Below, in pieces: positions 27,616 through 33,623 of a stretch of DNA of 33,623 nt. The position numbers and the translations under genes are program-made. Below the pieces are notes generated by a model, which saw nothing but the letters and a program-made list of their open reading frames with translations, was not told where the DNA came from and did not search any database. The number at the start of each line of letters is the position of its first letter. Position 1 is the first letter of the stretch. The stretch covers positions 1 through 33,623 of the forward strand of contig JAICKU010000043.1 in NCBI GenBank assembly GCA_025927765.1, written 5' to 3'. This DNA is from Burkholderiales bacterium. GTDB lineage: Bacteria > Pseudomonadota > Gammaproteobacteria > Burkholderiales > Casimicrobiaceae.

Positions 27616-27671
27616 GGTCAGACCTACTTTTCCGGTGCGCGAATCAAAAAGTAGTGTCTGACCCGACTTTT
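27609..27671. repeat. Inverted pair of GGGTCAGAC repeat units between convergent genes
   Basis: Left unit 27609-27631: arms AAAGTAGG and CCTACTTT around GTCAGA. Right unit 27646-27671: arms AAAAGT and ACTTTT around a GTGTCTGACCC-containing centre. The two units are in opposite orientation, sharing GGGTCAGAC at 27615-27623 and its complement at 27656-27664. The left unit supplies the stop codon of the outer-membrane channel gene; the right ends one base before the stop codon of the convergent PDZ gene. It may act as a bidirectional terminator. Confidence 0.8.
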
Positions 27672-27672
27672 G

Positions 27673-28647
27673 TCATTGCAACGACGGCTTCTTCAGGAGC
27701 GCGTTGCGATCGATCGACTGCACGGTCACCTGCTTCAGCTTGCCGTCGCGCACGAGGGTGAGCGGCACGTCGACGCCCGCCCGCCCGCGCTGCCACACGA
27801 TGCGATAGAACTCGCCGAGGTCGTCGACGGTTTCGCCCGCGACCGCGCGGATCACGTCGCCGGGCTCGACGCCGGCTTCCGCCGACGGCCCGCTTTCGGA
27901 CACGCCCTGCACGATGATGCCCTCCTTCGTCTCGGTGCTGTACACGCCGAGCCACGGCCGCGGCGCACGCACCGCCTGTCCGCGCCGCAGCACGTCGTCG
28001 AGAATGGCGTCGATCAACGCAGCCGGCACGAACATGTTCCCCTTGATCGTGTCGTCGCCGTCGGCCTCCTGCACGAAGAGCGAGCCGATGCCGGCGAGGC
28101 GCCCCTGCGAGTCGAGGAGCGCGGCGCCGCTCCACTCCGGATGCGCGGGCTGCGTGAAGATCGCCTCGTCGAGCAGGTATTCCCAGTAGCCCGCGAACTC
28201 GCGTCGGGCGAACACCTCGGCGCGAAGCGCGTGCGCGCGTCCGCCGTGCGACAGCACGTACACCTCGTCATCGAGCTCGGCTTCGTCGAGCGGTACGCGT
28301 GCGACCGGTGCAACGTCGAGCTGGCCGAGCGGCATCACGAGCCCCAGGCCCGTTTCCTGGTCGTACGCGAGTGCATGGCCCGGCACCACGTTGCCCGACT
28401 GCGTGGTGATCCAGATCGATTCGGCCTCGGTAATCAGGTAGCCGATCGTGAGCACGAGGCCGCGATCGTCGATGACCACGCCGCTTCCCGCGCGCTCGGT
28501 GCCGAGGATCGCCGCCGTGAACGCGTCGTCGGGAATCTCGACGCGCAACGCGACGACGCTGTCGAGCGCGCGTGCGAGATCGAACGTGACGTCGTCGCGA
28601 TCCGGTTGCAGCTCGGCGGGAAAGGCCCAGGAGGCGAGTTCGGGCAT
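27673..28647 (-). CDS. S1C (DegP-like) protease homologue with PDZ domain, catalytic triad degenerate
   Basis: A 324-residue protein with a trypsin-like region (about 25-210) and a PDZ domain (about 225-315; WLGVYSTETKEGIIVQGV, GVEPGDVIRAVAGETV). By comparison with DegP the catalytic His in TNNHVI is Tyr70 in TIGYLI, the Asp in the next motif is Gly100 in DQETGLGL, and only Ser173 in EWSGAALLD is kept, without the usual GNSGG surround. It should therefore be inactive as a protease. There is no signal peptide, so a cytoplasmic location is likely, unlike DegP. GGAG lies 7 bases before the ATG at 28647. The function is probably peptide or protein binding. Confidence 0.82.
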   Translation of the reverse strand: MPELASWAFPAELQPDRDDVTFDLARALDSVVALRVEIPDDAFTAAILGTERAGSGVVIDDRGLVLTIGYLITEAESIWITTQSGNVVPGHALAYDQETGLGLVMPLGQLDVAPVARVPLDEAELDDEVYVLSHGGRAHALRAEVFARREFAGYWEYLLDEAIFTQPAHPEWSGAALLDSQGRLAGIGSLFVQEADGDDTIKGNMFVPAALIDAILDDVLRRGQAVRAPRPWLGVYSTETKEGIIVQGVSESGPSAEAGVEPGDVIRAVAGETVDDLGEFYRIVWQRGRAGVDVPLTLVRDGKLKQVTVQSIDRNALLKKPSLQ

Positions 28648-28736
28648 GGCGCTCCACCCGCGAACGCGGGCATCGGCCTATGGTAACTCGCCGTGCCCTG
28701 CACGGCGTCCGACGACTCGACCGGGCCGATGCCAGG

Positions 28737-29903
28737 CTACAGCGACGGGCCGAGCCGGCTCACCACTTCGGCGCCTTCCCCGACGATCTCGCCGAACGTC
28801 AGCGTCCCCGAAGCGGTGTCAAGCAGCGCATCGAGCGCCATCGCGCGCGCTTCGTCGAAGGACACGCGGCCATCGAGCACCCCGGCCGCCGCGACGTCGA
28901 TCTGCTCGGAAAGGCGCGTGCACGTTTCCGCGTTCGCGCTCACCTTGAGCGTGGGTGCGACCGCGCTGCAATAGCTGTTGCCGGCGCCGGTCGTGAACAG
29001 CACCATCTGCGCGCCGGCCGCGACCATCGCCGTGATCGATTCCGGCGAGAAGAACGGCGTGTCCATCAGGTAAAGACCCGGCGCACGCGGCGACTCGGTG
29101 GCGCCGAGCACACCCTGCACCGGCTGCTCGCCACCCTTCGCGATCGCGCCGAGGGCCTTCTCCTCGATGGTCGTCAATCCGCCTGTCTTGTTCTGCGGTC
29201 CGGGGTTCTCCGCCCGGACGTCGCCGCCCGATTCGCGCACCGCATGCTCGCGCGCCAGCACGCTTTCGACGATGCGGTGCGCGACGTGCGGGCTCGCCGC
29301 GCGTCGCGCGAGCAGGTGTTCGGCGCCCGTCCATTCCACCGTCTCGCTGAACACGGCGCGCCCGCCGGCGGCGACCACGGCTTCGGTGAGGGCTCCGCAC
29401 AGCGGATTGCAGACGAGCCCCGATGTCGCGTCCGAATGTCCGCATTCGACGGCGACGAAGAGGTCGGCCAGCGTGCACGAAGTGCGGCGCGCGGACGACG
29501 CGCTTCGCACGAGCCGCGCCGCGGCGCGTACGCCGCGATCGACGAGTGTCAGCGCATCCTCGTGCACCGACGGCAGCGACAGGCCCTCGGCCGATTTGCC
29601 GGTGCGGCGCAGCGCGTCGAGGTACGGCTCGGTGATCGCATCGGCCGCCGACACGACGAGCACGCCCGCGACGTTCGGATGGCACGCCAGCCCCGACAGC
29701 GTCGCGAAATGCAGCCGCTCATCCTCGCCGACCTGGCCGCGGCCGTAGCCGGACGTGACCGCGACGGTGCCCGCGACGAGATGCGCGATCCGCTGCGCGG
29801 CGGCCGATGTGAGGCCCGTCGGCGAAAGCACGAGGACGTGATTGCGCACGCCCACGCCTCCGTCGCTGCGACGATAACCGTCGAATTGCGCATTCGAGGT
29901 CAA
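28737..29903 (-). CDS. UxaA-family (altronate/galactarate dehydratase type) large-domain protein
   Basis: A 388-residue protein matching the C-terminal catalytic portion of UxaA/GarD-type sugar-acid dehydratases. Conserved stretches include GYRRSDGGVGVRNHVLVL at the start, ECGHSDATSGLVCNPLCG, FSETVEWTGAEHLLARRA, the Asn/Gly stretch ENPGPQNKTGGLTTIEEKALGAI, and GNSYCSAVAPTLKVSAN. The start is a TTG at 29903 overlapping the TGA of the upstream fusion gene (TTGA), which gives the N-terminus expected for the family and implies coupled translation. The matching small SAF domain is in the upstream fusion. The substrate is probably an aldonic or hexaric acid; several canonical positions (GxGCE becomes GLACH) differ. 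Confidence 0.85.
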   Translation of the reverse strand: MTSNAQFDGYRRSDGGVGVRNHVLVLSPTGLTSAAAQRIAHLVAGTVAVTSGYGRGQVGEDERLHFATLSGLACHPNVAGVLVVSAADAITEPYLDALRRTGKSAEGLSLPSVHEDALTLVDRGVRAAARLVRSASSARRTSCTLADLFVAVECGHSDATSGLVCNPLCGALTEAVVAAGGRAVFSETVEWTGAEHLLARRAASPHVAHRIVESVLAREHAVRESGGDVRAENPGPQNKTGGLTTIEEKALGAIAKGGEQPVQGVLGATESPRAPGLYLMDTPFFSPESITAMVAAGAQMVLFTTGAGNSYCSAVAPTLKVSANAETCTRLSEQIDVAAAGVLDGRVSFDEARAMALDALLDTASGTLTFGEIVGEGAEVVSRLGPSL

Positions 29904-31117
29904 GCCTGGACCTCGACGTTGGCGCCGAAGACGCTTGGCGCCAATCCGGCGACGCCGACATCGAGCGCCAGCACGCGGCCGGCCAGCGGCTCGGCGGCGA
30001 GGCGCGACGGCGAAAGCATGCGCGACGCGGTGGTGACGAAGAGCGTGCGGTAATCCCGGCCGCCGAACGCGCACGACGTGGGTTTGCTCACGGGAACGCG
30101 CACCGCGCGATCGATCCTCCCGGACGGATCGATGCGCAGCAGGCACCCCGCGTCGAAGATCGCCGACCAGAGACAGCCTTCGGCGTCGACGCATGCACCG
30201 TCGGGGCCGCCCGGCAGCGCCGCGAGATCGACGAACACGCGCCGTTCGCCGAGCGAGCCCGCGTTGGCGTCGAACGCGAACGCGTCGATCGTGCCGCGGC
30301 GGGTGTCAGCCACGTACATCGTCGCGCCGTCGAGGCTCCAGGCGATGCCATTCGGCGTCAGCCATCCGTCCACCACGGGGCGGCACCGCTCGCGTCCCTC
30401 GAGCGCGTACAACGTGCCTTCGGGGATCGCCGAGTCGGGATTCATCGATCCGCACCACAGGCGCCCACGCGCATCGCACTTGCCGTCGTTCATGCGGGTG
30501 CCGGCAAGATGGGGCTCGGGATCGAGGAAGTAGTCGAGCGCCGCACTGACCGGATCGAACGTGGCGAAGCCCGAGCGCAACCCGGCGACGAAGGTGCCGT
30601 CCGCGGCCGGCACGATGCAGCCGATGTCTTCGGGCATCGGCCAGCGTTCGTCGCGATCGCGCACGGGATCGTGCACATGGATCGCGGGCGTGTCGCGCAG
30701 ATCGACGAAAAAGAGTCGCTCGTCGCGCGCATCCCACACGGGGCTCTCGCCGAGCGCACATCGCGCGTTGCCGACGGGACGCAGGCTCGCGGGCGGCTTC
30801 GCGTCGCGCAATGCGCACTCGAGGTCGGGCGAGCGGCGCGCCGTCGTCTCGAGGTTGTGATCGTGCAGCCAGGCGCCGGCGCGAATCGCAGACGTCGTGC
30901 GGCCGATGTATTCGCCGTATTTGCGCACGCGCAGCCGCGCGGCGAGCGGGCGAAGCGCGAACTTGTGTCCGGGAGGAATGCGCTCGACCACGTCGACGAC
31001 GCGCACGACGTCGCCGCGTCGCACTTCGACACGCATGCCTGGGTCGAGCGCGCGCACCGCGGTTGCGACGTCGTCACCGGGCGCGAGCAACCAGGCGTCG
31101 ATGGCGGACGCGGTCAC
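29900..31117 (-). CDS. Fusion: UxaA N-terminal SAF domain and SMP-30/gluconolactonase
   Basis: A 405-residue protein from a GTG at 31117. Residues 1-95 form a complete UxaA small (SAF) domain: GDDVATAVRAL, IPPGHKFALRPLA, RKYGEYIGRTTSAIRAGAWLHDHN. Residues about 112-405 form an SMP-30 six-blade propeller with all four metal ligands: Glu124 (GESPVWD), Asn210 (RMNDGKCD), Asn256 (LTPNGIAW) and Asp306 (GPDGACVD). SMP-30 lactonases open sugar lactones, the step before dehydration, so the protein joins part of the dehydratase to the preceding enzyme. An upstream GTG at 31198 would add 27 unconserved residues. A TATACT hexamer at 31153-31148 fits a short leader and the GTG at 31117. The large dehydratase domain follows with a 4-base overlap. 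Confidence 0.85.
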   Translation of the reverse strand: MTASAIDAWLLAPGDDVATAVRALDPGMRVEVRRGDVVRVVDVVERIPPGHKFALRPLAARLRVRKYGEYIGRTTSAIRAGAWLHDHNLETTARRSPDLECALRDAKPPASLRPVGNARCALGESPVWDARDERLFFVDLRDTPAIHVHDPVRDRDERWPMPEDIGCIVPAADGTFVAGLRSGFATFDPVSAALDYFLDPEPHLAGTRMNDGKCDARGRLWCGSMNPDSAIPEGTLYALEGRERCRPVVDGWLTPNGIAWSLDGATMYVADTRRGTIDAFAFDANAGSLGERRVFVDLAALPGGPDGACVDAEGCLWSAIFDAGCLLRIDPSGRIDRAVRVPVSKPTSCAFGGRDYRTLFVTTASRMLSPSRLAAEPLAGRVLALDVGVAGLAPSVFGANVEVQA

Positions 31118-31147
31118 CAGAGTGTTGATAGCTCGATCAAAAACGCG

Positions 31148-31153
31148 AGTATA
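31148..31153 (-). promoter_or_regulatory. Possible minus-10 box (TATACT) of the sugar-acid operon
   Basis: TATACT reads on the minus strand 31 bases before the GTG start at 31117. A weak CTTCAC stretch lies about 16 bases further upstream. The placement makes an upstream GTG at 31198 unlikely, as it would lie before the transcription start. Pattern evidence only. Confidence 0.35.
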
Positions 31154-31207
31154 CGCAGCGCCCGACGACGTGAAGGCGGGGCACCACAAGCGCGTCACGG
31201 ATGCGAT

Positions 31208-31747
31208 TCAGGGCCGCACGAGCACGTAGCGGTTCTCGCACAGGTCGATGATTCGCGCCACGCCGACCTGAACCTTCTGCGCCTGCGGGTTGAGGTCGAC
31301 CTTCTTCCCGGTTTCGCGCTCGATCGTGTCGACGGTGTTCATGCAAACGTCGAAGCGCACGCCCTGCGCGATCAGGCTGTCGACGCGCGCGCGATGCGGC
31401 GAGGCCGCGCGCAACAGGTCGATGCCCGGGCCGAACGTCACGACGTCGATGGCGACGAGGTCCGGGCCGTACGCCTTCAGGATGTTGTAGCAGACGCTCA
31501 GGATGAGTTCCTGCTTGTCCTGCGCGCGATCGGACAACTGCAGCGCAAGCCGATGCTCGGCGAACGGCTTGCCCTCGTCGGGCCGGATGTCGGCCGCACG
31601 CGCCGGCAGCGCGAACGCCGCTGAACCTGCCGCGAGACCGCCGGCCGTGAGGATTCGACGACGGACTTCGCGTACGCGGTCCGCCCCTGGCCGCGAGACG
31701 CGCAACCGCTGCAGCATTGCGTCGATGTGCCGTCCCCACCGTGTCAC
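31208..31747 (-). CDS. DsrE/DsrF-like protein with Tat-like signal
   Basis: A 179-residue protein from a GTG at 31747; an ATG at 31717 would give 169 residues. A twin-arginine-like stretch RRRILTAGG precedes a hydrophobic segment GLAAGSAAFALPARA, consistent with Tat export and cleavage after ARA. The mature region resembles the DsrE fold seen in COG1416 proteins: LALQLSDRAQDKQELILSVCYNILKAYGPDLVAIDVVTFGPGIDLL, VRFDVCMNT. Two cysteines (SVCYN and DVCMN) could be redox-active or sulfur-carrying. No sulfur-oxidation genes adjoin it, so the role is open. It lies in the same orientation as its neighbours but with 90 bases to the sugar-acid operon start. Confidence 0.72.
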   Translation of the reverse strand: MTRWGRHIDAMLQRLRVSRPGADRVREVRRRILTAGGLAAGSAAFALPARAADIRPDEGKPFAEHRLALQLSDRAQDKQELILSVCYNILKAYGPDLVAIDVVTFGPGIDLLRAASPHRARVDSLIAQGVRFDVCMNTVDTIERETGKKVDLNPQAQKVQVGVARIIDLCENRYVLVRP

Positions 31748-31787
31748 GGCCGTGCCCGGATGTTTCGGCGGATCACGGCGGCAGCGC

Positions 31788-32222
31788 TCAGACGACGTGC
31801 GCGAGGCGAGCGAGGAGCGCGATGACGACGCCGTTGCTCGCGAGCACGATGCCGGAAAGCCACAGGAGGTTCTGCACCTGGCTCGCCTTGACCTCGGCCT
31901 TGATGTCGGCGCGCAACGCCTCGAGCTTGGCGTCGAACCTGATTTCCATGGCGTCGATGCGCTTCTCGAGCGCGTCCATGCGCTTCTCGAAGGCGTCCAT
32001 CCGAGCGTCGAAGGCGTCCATTCGAGCGCCGAAGGCGTCCATCCGAGCGTCGAAGGCGTCCATGCGCACTCCGAACTCGGCGCGCGTCAACAACTCGCCG
32101 CCTTCCTGTGCGACCTGCATCGCGCTCGCGATGTCCTCGGCAGAATAGTTCGCGCTCTTCCCCGTTCCCTTGAGCGCGGTGAGAAGCCGGTATGGATCGA
32201 TGGCGAGGGCCGACATGAGCAT
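31788..32222 (-). CDS. Heptad-repeat coiled-coil protein with C-terminal membrane anchor
   Basis: A 144-residue protein. Residues 48-95 are near-perfect 7-residue repeats (RMDAFDA, RMDAFGA, RMDAFEK, RMDALEK), predicted to form one long parallel coiled coil. Residues about 118-138 (LLWLSGIVLASNGVVIALLA) form a single membrane helix. The N-terminal 40 residues (DPYRLLTALKGTGKSANYSAEDIASAMQVAQ) look like a small helical head. This layout resembles DUF1640/CCDC90-like proteins; I do not assign a function. Two in-frame ATGs (32222 and 32216) are possible starts. A TATACT box at 32246-32241 is a candidate minus-10. Confidence 0.7.
   Translation of the reverse strand: MLMSALAIDPYRLLTALKGTGKSANYSAEDIASAMQVAQEGGELLTRAEFGVRMDAFDARMDAFGARMDAFDARMDAFEKRMDALEKRIDAMEIRFDAKLEALRADIKAEVKASQVQNLLWLSGIVLASNGVVIALLARLAHVV
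31951..32076 (-). repeat. Six tandem 21-bp repeats encoding heptads
   Basis: Six consecutive 21-base units begin at 31951, 31972, 31993, 32014, 32035 and 32056, each starting GCGTC on the + strand and ending TCGA(A/G) or similar. Units at 31993 and 32035 are identical; the others differ at a few bases. Each encodes one heptad of the coiled coil, so the array can lengthen or shorten in frame by replication slippage. Confidence 0.85.
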
Positions 32223-32271
32223 CAGCTTATCGCCGTCATCAGTATAGCGCCCTCCGCCATTCGGCCGAGGC

Positions 32272-32289
32272 GGCGCCGCGAGCGGCGCC
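32272..32289. terminator. Hairpin at the 3' end of icmF
   Basis: GGCGCCGC at 32272-32279 pairs exactly with GCGGCGCC at 32282-32289 across a 2-base loop, so the central bases probably stay open. It begins at the icmF stop codon. There is no T tract, so a role as an intrinsic terminator is uncertain; it may stabilise the 3' end or assist Rho-dependent termination. Confidence 0.4.
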
Positions 32290-33623
32290 TACATGCTGCG
32301 CCTGTATTGCCCGCCGACCTCGAACAGCGCATTCGTGATCTGCCCGAGCGAGCACACGCGCACGGTGTTCATCAGCTCCTCGAACACGTTGCCGTCGTCG
32401 ATCACCGTGCGCTTGAGACGCTCGAGCGCCGCCGGCGCTTGCCCCGTATGGCGTGCTTGAAAGTCGGCGAGACGCCGCAGCTGCGATTCCTTTTCCTCCC
32501 CGGTCGAGCGTGCGAGCTCGAGCTTCTGCGGCACCGCATCGCCGTGCGGATTGCGAAACGTGTTCACGCCGACGATCGGATGGCTGCCGTCGTGCTTGCG
32601 ATGCTCGTAATACAGCGACTCCTCCTGGATCTTGCCGCGCTGGTAGCCGGTCTCCATCGCGCCGAGCACGCCGCCGCGCTCCGAGAGCGCGTCGAACTCC
32701 TTCAGCACCGCCTCCTCGACCAGGTCGGTCAATTCGTCGATCACGAACGCGCCCTGGTTCGGGTTCTCGTTCTTCGCGAGTCCCCACTCGCGATTGATGA
32801 TCATCTGGATCGCCATCGCGCGGCGCACGCTCTCTTCGGTGGGCGTGGTGATCGCCTCGTCGTAGGCGTTGGTGTGCAGCGAGTTCGTGTTGTCGAAGGT
32901 CGCAATCAATGCCTGCAGCGTCGTGCGGATGTCGTTGAACGCGATCTCCTGCGCGTGGAGCGAGCGGCCGCTCGTCTGCGAGTGGTACTTGAGCTTCTGG
33001 CTGCGCTCGTTCGCGCCGTATCGCTCGCGCATCGCCACGGCCCAGATGCGCCGCGCGACGCGGCCGATCACCGCATACTCGGGATCCATTCCATAGCTGA
33101 AGAAGAACGACAGGTTCGGCGCGAAATCGTCGACGTGCATGCCGCGCGCGAGATACGCCTCGACGTAGGTGAAGCCGTTGGCGAGCGTGAAGGCGAGCTG
33201 GCTCACCGGGTTCGCGCCCGCCTCCGCGATGTGGTAGCCCGAGATCGAGACCGAATAGAAGTTGCGCACGTCGTTCGCGACGAAGAATTCCTGGATGTCG
33301 CCCATCATCTTCAACGCGAACTCGGTGGAGAAGATGCAGGTGTTCTGCCCCTGGTCCTCCTTGAGGATGTCGGCCTGCACCGTGCCGCGCACGGTCGAGA
33401 GCACCTCGGCGCGGATCGCCTCGTATTCGGCCTTCTCCATGAAGCGGTCGGCGCTGCAGCCGAGGAAGCCGAGTCCCGAGCCGTCGTGTCCCTTGGGCAG
33501 CTCGCCGCGGTAGGCCGGGCGCGGCCGGCCGCGGCTCTTGAACCACTCGGCGATGCGCGCGTCGACCTGCGCCCAGCGGCCTTCGGCTCGGAGCTTGCGC
33601 TCGCAGGCGGCGTCGATCGCGGC
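32289..33623 (-). CDS. icmF: Fused isobutyryl-CoA mutase IcmF, C-terminal part (5' end outside window)
   Basis: The C-terminal 444 residues of IcmF, in which a B12 domain, a MeaI-type GTPase domain and the mutase catalytic domain are in one chain; only the catalytic part is visible. The frame continues open to the window edge upstream of the first Met ([22 protein letters not shown]), so it is cut by the window. Typical features: [38 protein letters not shown] with the catalytic Tyr-His pair, [40 protein letters not shown], and the C-terminal [11 protein letters not shown] ending specific to IcmF. It interconverts isobutyryl-CoA and n-butyryl-CoA; some members also act on pivalyl-CoA. The genome thus encodes two different acyl-CoA mutase systems within 16 kb. 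Confidence 0.93.
   Translation of the reverse strand, partial: AAIDAACERKLRAEGRWAQVDARIAEWFKSRGRPRPAYRGELPKGHDGSGLGFLGCSADRFMEKAEYEAIRAEVLSTVRGTVQADILKEDQGQNTCIFSTEFALKMMGDIQEFFVANDVRNFYSVSISGYHIAEAGANPVSQLAFTLANGFTYVEAYLARGMHVDDFAPNLSFFFSYGMDPEYAVIGRVARRIWAVAMRERYGANERSQKLKYHSQTSGRSLHAQEIAFNDIRTTLQALIATFDNTNSLHTNAYDEAITTPTEESVRRAMAIQMIINREWGLAKNENPNQGAFVIDELTDLVEEAVLKEFDALSERGGVLGAMETGYQRGKIQEESLYYEHRKHDGSHPIVGVNTFRNPHGDAVPQKLELARSTGEEKESQLRRLADFQARHTGQAPAALERLKRTVIDDGNVFEELMNTVRVCSLGQITNALFEVGGQYRRSM

Overview
The window is a high-GC, gene-dense stretch of a bacterial chromosome. Gene content points to a Gram-negative proteobacterium, most likely a betaproteobacterium of the Burkholderiales type: a tripartite RND efflux operon with lipoproteins, a Liv-type ABC cluster framed by two acyl-CoA ligase genes, a fused isobutyryl-CoA mutase (IcmF), and many GTG/TTG starts. 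The taxonomic placement is inference from gene content; no rRNA or tRNA is present. No gene-free stretch exceeds 300 bases; the longest gaps are 21488-21737 and 19620-19831.

Layout. 1-6869: housekeeping genes, mostly on +: the 3' end of thiC, a DUF72 gene, a NYN/LOTUS RNA-binding gene on -, a yceH-type gene, uppP, an EamA transporter and a succinate-semialdehyde dehydrogenase. 6941-15512 (-): a seven-gene cluster in the order acyl-CoA synthetase, LivG, LivH, LivM, LivK, LivF, PaaK-like ligase. 15676-19619 (+), divergent from that cluster: TetR regulator, B12-binding small subunit, divergent acyl-CoA mutase large subunit, and one reading frame that joins a MeaB-type GTPase to a PaaI-type hotdog thioesterase. 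19832-21487: a secreted HbpS/GlcG-like protein (+) and a 3-hydroxyacyl-CoA dehydrogenase (-). 21738-27615 (+): an RND pump operon (adaptor, pump, outer-membrane channel). 27673-31117 (-): a catalytically degenerate S1C/PDZ protein, a UxaA-type dehydratase large domain, and a fusion of the dehydratase small (SAF) domain with an SMP-30 lactonase. 31208-33623 (-): a DsrE-like exported protein, a heptad-repeat membrane-anchored coiled-coil protein, and the C-terminal half of IcmF.

Working together. The central block (6.9-19.6 kb) reads as a regulated catabolic unit: import of an organic acid, activation to a CoA thioester, then B12-dependent carbon-skeleton rearrangement with a dedicated chaperone GTPase and thioesterase. 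A TTGACG/TACAAA promoter with an adjacent CAAACA-GT-TGTTTG dyad between the two arms is the probable control point. The mutase departs from methylmalonyl-, isobutyryl- and 2-hydroxyisobutyryl-CoA mutases at the substrate-defining positions, so its substrate is not predictable. This locus is the best candidate for an undescribed system. Three intergenic sites carry inverted pairs built on a GGGTCAGA core and look like members of one REP/MITE-like family.
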